Of a stretch of DNA of 26,989 nucleotides, positions 1 to 9,445 are shown one piece after another. Both the position numbers and the translations under genes were made by a program. Origin of the DNA: Haplosporangium gracile (lineage: Eukaryota > Mortierellomycota > Mortierellomycetes > Mortierellales > Mortierellaceae). The stretch covers positions 1-26,989 of the forward strand of contig JAAAUF010000578.1 in the NCBI GenBank assembly GCA_015499985.1, written 5' to 3'. Each line of letters starts with the position of its first letter. Position 1 is the first letter of the stretch. The notes beneath the pieces were generated by a model. That model ran no database searches and was not told where the DNA came from. It saw only the letters and a list, made by a program, of their open reading frames with translations.

Positions 1-443
1 AAAAAAGAAAATGCCTGAAGAAAATGGTGGGCAAAGTAAAGATGTGAACGTAGAGAAGAATAAATGGCCGAGAGAAGAGGATTTGAGCTCAAAAGGGTAA
101 AAGGGACGCTGGTTTAAGGGAAAATAAGGAAGAGGGAAAAAAGGGAGCGAAGGTGCAAAGGAGCGAAGGAGGGAAGGAGCGAAGGAGGAAAGGAGCGGAG
201 CGAAGCGACCTTGGGTATTTATATTTTTTATTCTTGTTGGTGATTGGAAGTGTGCGTGTGTGTGTGTGCCTTCTGATCGATGGATGGCGAGATACATAGG
301 AAAGGAGTAGGCGAGAGCGATATACTTTTCTTTTTGGTGCAATAGTGGGCATAGTTATGATCAAAAAAAGGGGGACGAGAAGGCGAGGCTGATAGAGCTG
401 AGTTGCTCCACTGACGCGACTTGTCCATGATCACCCAAGTCTG
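1..443 (-). repeat. Left copy of a long dispersed segment, inverted relative to 4083-4620
   Basis: Read on the minus strand, this segment aligns by eye to the plus strand at 4083-4620. The best ungapped block (about 372-420 here, about 4105-4150 there) matches at roughly 40 of 48 positions. A second long block (about 20-165 here, about 4313-4460 there) is also clearly related, including a shared TTACGTTCACATCTTTAC-like core and CCATTTTC. The middle part is more diverged and contains a GT microsatellite (251-269) and a purine-rich minisatellite (145-205). In the minus orientation it resembles a fungal promoter/leader: a TATAAATA-like motif (about 214-222) is followed by a CT-rich tract. The copy runs off the left edge, so whether a gene follows cannot be seen. 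It could be the leader of a duplicated gene or the terminal repeat of a large element. Confidence 0.7.
145..205. repeat. Purine-rich minisatellite, unit about 15-16 bp
   Basis: Imperfect tandem copies of a unit like AAGGAGCGAAGGAGG run through this stretch. All purines are on the plus strand, which makes it a CT-rich leader on the minus strand. The related segment at 4300-4350 has a pyrimidine tract here but lacks the regular repeat, so the repeat probably expanded after the two copies separated. Confidence 0.6.
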
Positions 444-1040
444 CAAAAAAAAATAGTTTCCAAACTCGAGGGTGGCGATATTCCCAGCTTTGATGATGGG
501 GAGAAAGAATTGCTACTAGGCGAATCTACATTACTTGTAGATGACTGCAGGATGAATTATGAGTAGGGATTGTTTACGTGGAGCATGTCATGGTTGACCT
601 GGCTTACGTTCATAGAAATATTTTCTACCGCCCATCGGCTCATTTTTCCTTTCTTCGCCATGTTTTGGGCTGATGAAAGATAGGTCTGGAAAAGTTAATG
701 TTAGCTTCCCCTGGGCGAAGGAGGAAGGGAATATATATATATTTAATTAGCATGAAGGCGAGTGCAAATGACTTAAACATAGACTTGAGTGGGTTGATGT
801 TCATGCAGACTTTTTTTCCCAAGGGTCATTGACTCATGAGCCAACGACTCACTTCTTTTTATTTTCAACTCACAACCCACACCTTTTTTTTAAAAAAAAT
901 GATATCCTTCTCTCACTTATTCTCATTCCCATTTTTTTACTCATGAATAATCACATCAGACGTCTTCTGTAGTTCATATTGCAGATCTCCTTTTTTCTCC
1001 TTGTCTGTTTCGTTTGCTATTTACCTTCCTCCTCCCCCTC
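444..1040. other. Gene-free stretch
   Basis: No convincing reading frame is seen. It contains a short TA microsatellite (about 731-743) and A/T runs. Weak resemblance on the minus strand to 3700-4080 (for example around GAAGCTAAC) suggests that the inverted duplication may extend further inward, but it is too diverged to bound by eye. Confidence 0.4.
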
Positions 1041-2811
1041 CTCCCTTTCTTCAGCTTACACAAGTTGTGAACAATTCACTGTACCCACACTCCCTCTCGT
1101 ACCTGAAACCTTTCTCGCGCTCAAAGCCCCTCTCGCACCCGAAGTCTATTTCACATCCGATCAAGTTCGTAGCCATGTGGAAGTCACTCACCCTTCTCCC
1201 TCTGGCAATGCCTTCAGCCCCAAGAATGTCCTTTCAAGCTTGTACTTGGGGATTTAGATTGTATTCGCGTAACAGCCGATCCCAATAGCTGAATCGGTAT
1301 TCGACGGCCTAATTCGATACACCTTTAGGTCCAAGTCCATGATAGCCTTTTTGACCAATACCGCGACCACCCCAACGCACTCACCATACGTCAATCCATG
1401 CTGATATATCAGTATCTCGAATCCTTCATCAACAATGGCGATAAAAGTCTCCTTCAGTTTCCTGACCACTTAATCGCACTTAACGACTTTTTTGCACACA
1501 CTCAGGCGTACGTGGATGGTTTTCTCAAGCTCATGCCAGAGTTGATCGTTCATCTTCGTTATGTCGCGCCGCACCATGACCGTCGCATACAAGACGGCAA
1601 GAAGGTATCATTCCTGACAGAACTTATTATCATCGAGTACTTTCGCTCGTCTTGGCACACACAGCGGAATCGCCGAGTTAGCAGCGCACCAGTCGCAGTC
1701 GAGAAGGCGCTTGTGGATCCAAATTCCCAGAAACGACCGTAAGCTAGCGTATTTTTTATATTGCACGTAAACCGAACCATTGGCCATGCTATGACAAAAA
1801 CCTACCAATACTCTTTTCTTGTCCAATCTTGCACATACTTCCTCGCCGCGGCTTTATCCAGTGATGAGAGTCTTACTGCCGTCTTTTTAAGCTATGATAT
1901 TGAAGCTTTCATGTTCGGTGATTTTTCAGTGAGGTCTACTTGTGATTCCAAGCGGGTCGAGTGAGAAGACTTTGCGGAATCCCAAAAACATACGACACCA
2001 CCTCCTTCACCCACCCTGTTCGATCCTCCTGTTAAGCTTACCGACGACGATGGCCGGGATGAGTACGGCACCATAATCGTTTTGATGGGTAAAGTTTCCG
2101 GAAGTCAAAGAACTACTACAGGTGGACCGAATGGTATGAACTAGTAAAAACAAGTATCTTACATTGGCGGCCTACTATGTTGCTATGTATTGTCTATGTC
2201 TTCAAGGATCTTTGCGCCATCTTCAGACGCATGGTTCATCCGCGATATTTTTCTAGGAGCCACAAGTCCTTGCTGCCGAGATCCTTGCCATTCTGGTCCA
2301 TTATTTACAACGCCTGATCTTGCAACGTGGGTACGTCTGAGCTAACCGCGCTCACCTCTTTGTCGATCTTTAAGCATCTACGGCTACTTCCCAACGCCAG
2401 GGAGCGCGTTTCCAGTCCAGATGAACCCAACAACAATTGTTGTTCTTATTTTGAGAATGGGATGAAGTTTGATGGTGGCTCACCTGGACGCAACACCAGC
2501 TGTCACTCTGTCGAAGAACAACCCCATAAACGTCCCAAAACTTGCCCTCAGATGGTTCAGCTATATCCTTGCTTATACTCCGGCTGCGGCAGGTCGTTTA
2601 AAAGGAAAGATGCAATGCAAGCCCACTAAAACACGCACGACATTTCATTCTTGTGCCGATTTCACCCTTGCAACAAGACATTTGCCCGACACAATGTCCG
2701 TATTCGACACAAGAACATCATTGAAGCCGTCAGAAATAGTGCGTTATTGCGGCGACTTGTTTACAAGGAATCCTTCTGCTGGCCAGCATCCTTGCACAAA
2801 AGCTGAGGGCA
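1041..2811 (+). pseudogene. Decayed C2H2 zinc-finger protein gene
   Basis: The clearest part is about 2560-2715. It encodes YPCLYSGCGRSFKRKDAMQAH, which has the C-x4-C-x12-H spacing of a C2H2 finger. A TAA stop (2627-2629) then falls exactly inside the H-x3-H segment, where the second His codon CAC follows at 2636. The same frame continues into a second C-x4-C unit (FLCRFHPCNKTFARHNVRIRH) that lacks a clear last His, and it stops near 2805. Upstream, protein-like pieces lie in several frames. The longest is about 1398-1742, with the text DGFLKLMPELIVHLRYVAPHH. They are separated by stops that no short intron obviously removes. C2H2 proteins normally bind DNA, but this copy should not make a complete finger. 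The 5' limit and the unity of the upstream pieces are inferred. A hAT-like MITE sits at its 3' end. Confidence 0.45.
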
Positions 2812-2925
2812 GGGATCACGACGGATTGATATATTTGGTTAGGCCTTGTCAATTATGAGTATTTTGCTAAGCAAATTTTCTATAACTGACAACAAAATCA
2901 ATCCGTCGTGGTCCCTGGCTGAGGG
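2803..2925. mobile_element. hAT-like MITE (2811-2917) with 8-bp target duplication
   Basis: A 107-bp element has 21-bp terminal inverted repeats at 2811-2831 and 2897-2917 that match at 20 of 21 positions. The termini read CAGGGATCACGACGG inward from the left and end TCCCTG on the right. Directly outside lies a perfect 8-bp direct repeat, GCTGAGGG, at 2803-2810 and 2918-2925. Termini beginning CAGGG plus an 8-bp target duplication are the hallmarks of the hAT superfamily. The 65-bp interior is AT-rich and codes for nothing, so this is a non-autonomous element that must have been moved by a transposase encoded elsewhere. The near-perfect repeats and intact duplication suggest a fairly recent insertion. 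Confidence 0.85.
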
Positions 2926-4082
2926 ACGACGGCCCTCTTACAAATTCACTACAATCCCTATGCTGATGACCCCCTGAATAAAATTTTTTTTCGACGTTTT
3001 TTTCTCGCATCTTGGCTAGTTCTCCACCTTTAGAGGGATTTCCTCCTTTCTTTCGTTTCACTTCTTGTTTTGGTCTTTTTTTTTTGTAAATGTTTGCTAC
3101 AAGTTCGGTCAGTGAAGAAAGACAAGTTTTCATTGCTTTATTCTTTTATTTCTAACAATCGCATTTTTTTTTTTTGGCACGCTCTTTTTCATAGTTTACT
3201 CGCTGCTTCTGTGCACAGTCCCGCCTGCAACGACAAAAAAAATTTGCGACCTTTTTTTCCTGCATGTTTTTCCGATTTTTTTTTTCAAATGACAGAAATT
3301 CTTGAAACGCTTTGTCTTCACAAAAATAAAAAGATAACCTCCTTGACGATTTTCAAAAGAGAGAAAAAATTGAAGCAATTATTGCAAACAGGTATAACAA
3401 GGCGAAGGGAAGTCGAACGAACGAACCGAAAAAGGGGGGATGGTTGCTTACTTGGAATGATTTAGGGTTAGGGATGAGGGAATCGGTTAAGAGAAAGTGA
3501 ATAGAAGCATTCATAGAGAGATAAAATGGTTTCATAAAGCTGGTCAAAGATCGATCAGAGGTGAATGAGCAGTAGCCGTTATGAGGTAAATGAGTAAAAA
3601 CCGAGAATCATGGAGGCGAAGTTAAGTAGGAATGTGAGAGTACAACGAAAGATGAATATCCAAGTCACATCATCCATTTGAAACGCCATCAAGACAAGAA
3701 AAAAATAAGCTAGATCTCGTTGGATTTTATGAAAAATGGCTTTCCTTCAAGAAATAACTCTTGGGAATCCTCGTTAAGCCAAGACACAAAAACAAGAAAA
3801 AAAAACTTTGGCGTCAAAGAGGCGTATTATTGCTGTCAGGGGACTGCGGACATCAGAGTCAAGCTTTTCTCAAAGTGTTTATCAAAAAAGCTAACGAAAA
3901 AAATTGGTAGTTGGCAGTTTTTTTTATTGCTGAATCAACATTTTTGCGTTGGCTACCACCACGCTTCATATATCAGCGACTCCTCATCCCCTACGTACGC
4001 GCGAAGGCAATCGATTCATCCCTTTCCTCGGCGGCGTCTCTAAAATCATTACAGAGTCAAATTCGAATCCGTTATTCTTTTT
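2926..4082. other. Gene-free stretch with T/A runs
   Basis: Nothing supports a gene. The interval is full of homopolymer T runs (about 2990-3280) and A runs. Its one recognisable motif is a double TTAGGG at 3462-3473. The open frames here translate to Phe/Lys-rich low-complexity text and are not convincing. Confidence 0.4.
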
Positions 4083-4620
4083 GTAAACCTGAGTGAACAA
4101 GGTCAAGCCGCGTCAGCGTATCAACTCAACTCTATCAGTCACGCTTTCTCGCCCTTTTTCGATCAACTCTCTCTCTCGCATACTTTTTTCGTCTCGCCAT
4201 TCATCATCCCCAACAGAGAACATTTTACCACATTCGCCGGCAAGAGTAAAGGAAAGGCACTAAAGACATGAGCGAACAAATGTCAAATCACTCCACTCTC
4301 TCCTTCCTTCCTGCCTTCGCACCTTCTCTCCTTTTTTCTCTTTCTTATTTTCCCTTGAACCATCTTCCCTTTTTACCCTTCTCGACTCAAACCCTCTTCG
4401 CTCGACCCTTTATTCTTCTTTACGTTCACATCTTTACGTTGCTCACCATTTTCAGGATTTCTTTGTTGCCCAAAAAAAATAATCGGGAAAATTCTTTTTT
4501 TCATACGCAATTTTATTTCTCTAGTAAAAAGCCCAAGGGAGGCGTTTGATAGGGAAAAGGCTACATGTCAAACATTTTTTGTTCAGGCTTTTCTTTTCCG
4601 CCAAAAAATCGGGAAAATTC
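4083..4620 (+). repeat. Right copy of the long dispersed segment, inverted relative to 1-443
   Basis: This is related to the minus strand of 1-443; the alignment is described at that entry. The copy reads rightward and resembles a promoter and pyrimidine-rich leader. An internal imperfect direct repeat is present. About 4448-4494 and 4578-4620 both run from TTCAGG through a T-rich part and an A run to the shared 14-mer AATCGGGAAAATTC (4481-4494 and 4607-4620). The left copy ends in TTCAGGCATTTTC-like text that matches the second of these better, so the right copy may have gained a local duplication. No gene clearly follows. The next item downstream is the tRNA-like sequence at 4712. Confidence 0.7.
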
Positions 4621-4711
4621 ATGTGACACACAAACCCATCAAGAGAATCCCAATTTTGCGTGCATGGTATCCAAGGATCGATTCAAGGAACGGGAATCCA
4701 TCAAGCAAGAT

Positions 4712-4840
4712 GTCAATATGGCCGAGCGGTTAAGGCGTACAATCGCGAGTCGCGGGAAAGGCAGCCAATGAAGGAGCTTTTGTGGCAATGCTGTGTTGCC
4801 ACTCCACGTCTTGGGAGGTTGAGTCCCTGTCAGGGATCTC
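4712..4840 (+). tRNA. tRNA-like (Ser/Leu type) pseudogene or SINE head
   Basis: Positions 4719-4729 read TGGCCGAGCGG, an exact match to the Pol III A box. They sit in a D-arm layout typical of class II (Leu/Ser) tRNAs: GCC-GAGCGGTTAA-GGC at 4721-4736, preceded by a 7-nt acceptor-like GTCAATA. Downstream, 4783-4801 can form a six-pair hairpin (TGGCAA/TTGCCA) in the place of a long variable arm. GGTTGAGTCC (4817-4826) resembles the B box GGTTCGANTCC with one C missing. No 3' acceptor strand complementary to GTCAATA follows, the T-stem does not close properly, and no clear anticodon loop can be assigned. The likeliest readings are a degenerate tRNA gene (possibly with an intron) or a tRNA-derived SINE head, not a working tRNA. 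Confidence 0.45.
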
Positions 4841-6072
4841 AAGTAAAGTTGAAAGCTTCAATCACCATAGCTGATTCCATTACCTTTATATTGTATCTAT
4901 ACACCATTCGCGAGGAAAAGGATGCCATTGTTCCTTTCTCAGCCTCAACTTGTTTGCTCAGCGTTACTAAGGAATGAAAGAACGGGAGTGAACAGACAAG
5001 TAAGCAAGCGTCCTCTTTTTTTCAACTTCAAAGCCTCTATATTTTTGAGGAATGGGGACAAAAATTTGGAAGCCAGTCAAACATTGTTGGATCCGTGAAC
5101 AACAAAAAAAAAAAAACGCCTCTCCCATCCACCCATCCTCTTCCCCAATTTGGCTCGGGATGTGGAGCATTCTTTTTTTTCTTTTTTCGGTCGAGTATTG
5201 CTCGAGCACAAAAGTCGACAAAGGCTGTTCAAAAGAAAATTAGAGTACCTTCTCAGTTTCTACATCCAGATCGATTGGCAAATCTTTCGAGAAAATTACT
5301 AGAAAAAGGTGGAGAGGGAGAGGTACTTTGCGATGTATACATACAGTCGACTTTTTTAATATTAGCGATGGACGTTTAGAGAGCGGACATGCTGAGAAAG
5401 ACCACTCAATGTTCTCAAATACCTGGCCCGTCTCCACCACTAGTCGTTTCTCGAGAAAGTGCTTTACTGAGTGAGTTTACTTGACGAGAAGGTGGAGTTT
5501 GATGAGTTACGGCTGAAGGGATATACAGTTCGCTATTGATTTCTACTCGGGAGTACCGGTAATGAGAGATAGAGACGGGAAAGAGAGTGATGAGGTGCAC
5601 GTGGCAAGGAAGGTTTCGTAGAAGAACTGCCTTTCCCTCCTTCTTTTCTTCCCCTACCTCCTACCGTGTCTGTTATCCTTTGCGTTGGAGCTACGCTCTA
5701 TTTCACAAACAGTAGGAAGAAAATAGCAATGGCAATATCATTTGCTGGAAGTGCTCACAAAAAGAGAGACAGAAAGGGACGACAAGGAGAGAGATGTGGG
5801 CACGTCAGGTCCAGTTGGATTTTTGTCATTCAATTGGCGCTCGCTCTCGCTCTCTCTCCTCTCTCGCACTCAGTTGTTTGTCGACAGGTCAACCATTTCT
5901 TTTTCATAGTGTCCCATCGACAAATTGGCAAGCAAGCCGTTGGAAGCGGAGGAGATATAAGGAAAGCAAAAGCGAGGATAGTTTCCGCTTCTGCAGTGTG
6001 TACACACACAGACGATACTGTATCAAAGTTTTGGCCCTTTGCAGATTAGTCGATTTGACTGATTCATACATA
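4841..6072. other. Gene-free stretch
   Basis: No supported gene is present. A hairpin-forming sequence (about 4819-4842, CCCT/AGGG stem) directly follows the tRNA-like unit. A possible isolated pogo-type end lies near 5343. Positions 5836-5865 are a CT-rich tract. The short open frames on either strand lack family features. Confidence 0.4.
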
Positions 6073-6262
6073 CAGCTGAACCTCTCTAAGATGATACTCT
6101 CTAAGATGATACTCTCTAAGATGATATCCCTCTTATATGATACGCATCCATGGTCCCATCCGGCACTAGAACAGTGACTATACCCCTCTAAGATGATAGC
6201 CCGCCTTATATGATATAATCTTCTTGGTCCCGACCCTATCATCTTAGAGAGGTCCGACTGTA
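6071..6262. mobile_element. pogo/Fot1-like MITE (6073-6260) with TA duplication
   Basis: A 188-bp element is bounded by TA dinucleotides (6071-6072 and 6261-6262). Its 24-bp terminal inverted repeats are at 6073-6096 and 6237-6260. The right end, read inward, is CAGTCGGACCTCTCTAAG. The left end differs at four positions in the CTGAA/TCGGA block and then matches exactly through AAGATGATA. Termini starting CAG-CGGACCTCTCTAA at a TA target are typical of pogo-type Tc1/mariner elements. Inside, a 15-bp unit CTCTCTAAGATGATA occurs three times in tandem (6082-6126), and a related copy opens a second block near 6184. Two roughly 50-bp blocks (about 6112-6160 and 6184-6236) share CTTATATGATA and GGTCCC. 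No coding capacity exists. The repeated subterminal motif may be a transposase binding site (inference). Confidence 0.85.
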
Positions 6263-8890
6263 TCGTTCAGCGAATGATGTAGGGCACAAGGACAAGTAAT
6301 GACGAGAGAAGAGGCAAGGATGGACAGACTGGATAAGTGTGGACTGGATGTATGCAAACAAAACAAACAAGATCGATCCACTCAGCAAGCACAACACAAC
6401 ACAATTTGCCTCCCTTTCCAGGAATTCCAAGAAGGAAAAGGAGTCCGATGAATTGTCCAACCACTGATGATCCCTCCCTCTCAATCTGTTTGTTTCTCGG
6501 TACACGCGTATTGTGCGGAAAGGAACAAAGTTGGATCGAGTCCAAGTGGTGCAATTTTCTTTTTGCTCGCCCTCGGCTCTCTACTCCTCCTGTTCCGTTC
6601 GTTGTGCTCTCTCCCTCCCTCCCTCCCTCGTCTCCATTAGCCCTAAGGTGTTCCTTCTGAATGTTCCATTGAAGGTTGACACAACGTCAACTAGAAAAAA
6701 AAACAAATTGGTGGTCCAAAAATAAAAATGGAAACAAGCACCTGCTGAACAAAGGAAGCCAACATGTCCATTCTAGATACAAACGATGTGGTCCACTCTC
6801 CCAAAAACGGAAGTCGAAGACCCGGTGGGCAAACAAATCCGAGTACTCTTGTATTCCTTATATATTCATGCACTACAGGCCAATGACCCTTTTTACTTCT
6901 TTAGCAACCCCCTCTCTCTTTTTCCCCGTTTGTCTAGAATATCTCTTGTAAAAAAAACCTATCCGCGACGGCGCTTTTTATTTTGAATGTGTGATGCTCA
7001 AGCTTGGACCTATCTCTCGTTTTTCCAAACATTCATGTGCGTTATTTTCTTTCTTCTCCTTCTCGCCCGCATCTTATTTGCCTCGCCTCACCTCGTCCCA
7101 CACCTCGTCTCACGACTCGCTCTGCCTTGCTCTGCTCTGCCTCATTCCCCTTAGCCCAATTGGATTATCGGGTCTTTACAACTTTGTAATAAGGACATTT
7201 AGCTGTAAACGAATGAACGAGGGACAGACTTCTGCGAAAGAGTTTTGGTCTCCCCTCGTCCCTCTACACCGATTGAGATAACCTAGAAGGACTCTAGTGA
7301 TACCCTAAAAACAAACAAATAACAACACACCCCTTTTTTGCTTTGTTTTTTGGTTTTTTTTTTTATTATTGGCGCTGTTGTATATTCCAGACGAACAATC
7401 CCACATTCACTTCCACTTGCTGTTTCTATGGATCCGTTTGCGCCTGCTTTGCTTCTACAACCAGTGACAAAGAGAGATGAGAAAAGCAAAAGTAAGGAGA
7501 CGTCTTAGCCCTCTGTGTGAGTATGTCTCTTTTCCCTTTTTGAATGTTTGGAGCGTTTTCGTCCGTTCTGTTGCTTACCCATTCTGATTTTCTCTCTTTC
7601 TCGGCATTCCCTGTGAACATTCCGCCCATCATTTTCCCACAACAAAAGCGAGATTCGATTAAAATGAGGAGCACAAAAAAGTTGATCAAGAATAAGAAAA
7701 TTTAGCTCCCACCATTTCACTGAGGGAGGAAGGGGTTGGGAGAACATTGGACCATGGTTACAAAAAAACAAAGCCGTTGGATTGAGTTGTTGGATGGTTC
7801 AATAAGTAGGTTTTAACTTTTTCACAAGAAAAAAAAAAGAGGTGAGCATACCTATTTGAGAGCACAGACAGGCAGACCGACAGACAAACCCACTTTGGCG
7901 AACCCTTCCGTGATTTCTATTTCGTAGCTACTGGATGGTGAACGGAAGGACAGTGGCGGCAAAAGGAAATAAAGGGTGTGTGAACATACAGTATCCACTT
8001 AAGAGATATTCCAGGCAAACAATAGACTCGAACAACGACAGGCATGAGAACTTTTTTTTGAGGGTGCGGAGTCCCCCTCCAAATGAACGCAGGCATCAAC
8101 CTCAACAAGCAAACAGGTAGAGCCCTCCTTCACCCCAATACTTTACATATTTGATGTTGAAATCGAGCGTCGGATTTGACCTTGTTCCTTTTGGCGGCTG
8201 TTGTTGATGTTCGTTGCAACCCCAACTGCAATAAGTGAGCTGTGTTTAATGAGAGTTAGTTTATCATTGATAACCCGACACAATAACTGATTTTTTGTTT
8301 GATAATAGCTGATGATGGGTACAAGTGATGATGTGGTGGTGGTGGTGGTAATGATAACGATTCGTAGTTTCAGAACAAAAGGAAGTGTCCTTGGGAAGAA
8401 GAAAATGAAAAGCGGAGAAATGTAGTTTCTCGTGAAAGAAGATTGCGGGTGAAAAATAGAAAAAAGAACAATTAGAAAAATGAAAAGAGAGGGAGGAACA
8501 GACAACCAAAAAAAGAAGTGAGGAACGCAGATTGACACCCAAAAACAGGAACAACTTTGCACCTGTGCCATTCTTTTTGCATGCTGTGGGCGGGTATCAG
8601 GAGGAAAGAGAATTATGTCCATGAGCTATATGGCGAGCGTGGAAGGGGGTCGTGTACCCCTGCCCTGTTGTTCTTAGCCCTCTTTTCAATAGCAAATTAA
8701 AGTAAAAAAAAGCCCAATCGCTACAGGCAGGGGGGTCGGACGGGTCTGGATTCAACTCTCTTTTTTTGTATCAAAATAAACTATTGAAGGGGTCCCAATC
8801 TAGTCTTCCTCAATAAACCCTCGGTAAACGAAGCAAGCCAAAAAATATTTCAACCTCGGTAAAAATTTGTTAGTCGTCCATCGTCTTGCG
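6263..8890. other. Long gene-free stretch
   Basis: No gene is supported. It contains pyrimidine tracts (about 6600-6640, 7040-7140), A runs, a GGT microsatellite (about 8333-8350) and a CAGACAGGCAGACCGACAGACA tract (about 7866-7887). The longest open frame, on the minus strand at 8143-8622, is Phe/Ser-rich with no domain. Confidence 0.4.
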
Positions 8891-9445
8891 TGCTCACTCT
8901 TGACAAACGTGATAGAGGTAAGGATTATTATTTTCCTTTCTCCTCCTTACTTTTTTTTTCTCTCTCTCTTTACTTTGTTCCTTTTTATTTTTGTATATAC
9001 ATCCTTTCTCTTTCTCTTCTCCTCTCGTCTCTTCCCTTCTCTTCCCTTCTCTTTTCCTTTTTCTTTCTACTCCTCGTCTTTTCTCGTCTCCCTTTTCACA
9101 ACTGCTTTTTTTATCTGATCATCATCTCCCTTCTCCTTCCTAACGTCATTTTCGTTCCTCTTTCTTCCTTCCTTCTCTTTCCTTGAACTTCTCTACTTCT
9201 TGGCTCTTCAAATTCCATTCACTCATCCACTTTTATTCACTCTCATTCATACCCCTCCTCTTTCACCTCTTTACTATTTTATTCTCCACCCCTCTTTTCT
9301 GTTCTACTTGTACCCCTCCTTCTGTCCAACTGTCCATTGTCCCAATTTGTCTTTTCGACCGCTTCTACTCCACCACTCGCACTCGCACACACATTTCTTT
9401 TCCCTTACTCAACTCCACTCAACTCACACAGAACACTTCCTCACA
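8891..9445 (+). promoter_or_regulatory. Pyrimidine-rich leader of the bHLH gene
   Basis: More than 450 bp before the start codon is almost pure C/T on the coding strand, as in many highly expressed fungal promoters and leaders. A donor-like GTAAGG at about 8918 and an acceptor-like CACACAG ending at 9431 could bound a 5'-UTR intron (inference). Translation of the tract in the downstream frame gives low-complexity Phe/Ser/Leu text, which argues against a start upstream of 9446. Confidence 0.4.

Noticed and set aside
1254..1469. Minus-strand open frame opposite the zinc-finger relic
   Set aside because: It overlaps the plus-strand pieces, which read more like protein and share orientation with the finger region.
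3070..3465. 131-residue plus-strand open frame
   Set aside because: Phe/Lys-rich translation of T and A runs, with no conserved feature.
6533..6543. B-box-like GGATCGAGTCC with a 4-bp flanking stem
   Set aside because: No A box or acceptor stem upstream. A single near match is expected by chance.
8143..8622. 159-residue minus-strand open frame
   Set aside because: Phe/Ser/Thr-rich translation of A/G-rich spacer DNA with a TTT/ACC run. No recognisable motif.
8652..8735. Short inverted G/C-rich repeats (CCCCTGCC / GGCAGGGG)
   Set aside because: The match is short and uneven, and no target duplication flanks it, so a transposon end is not supported.
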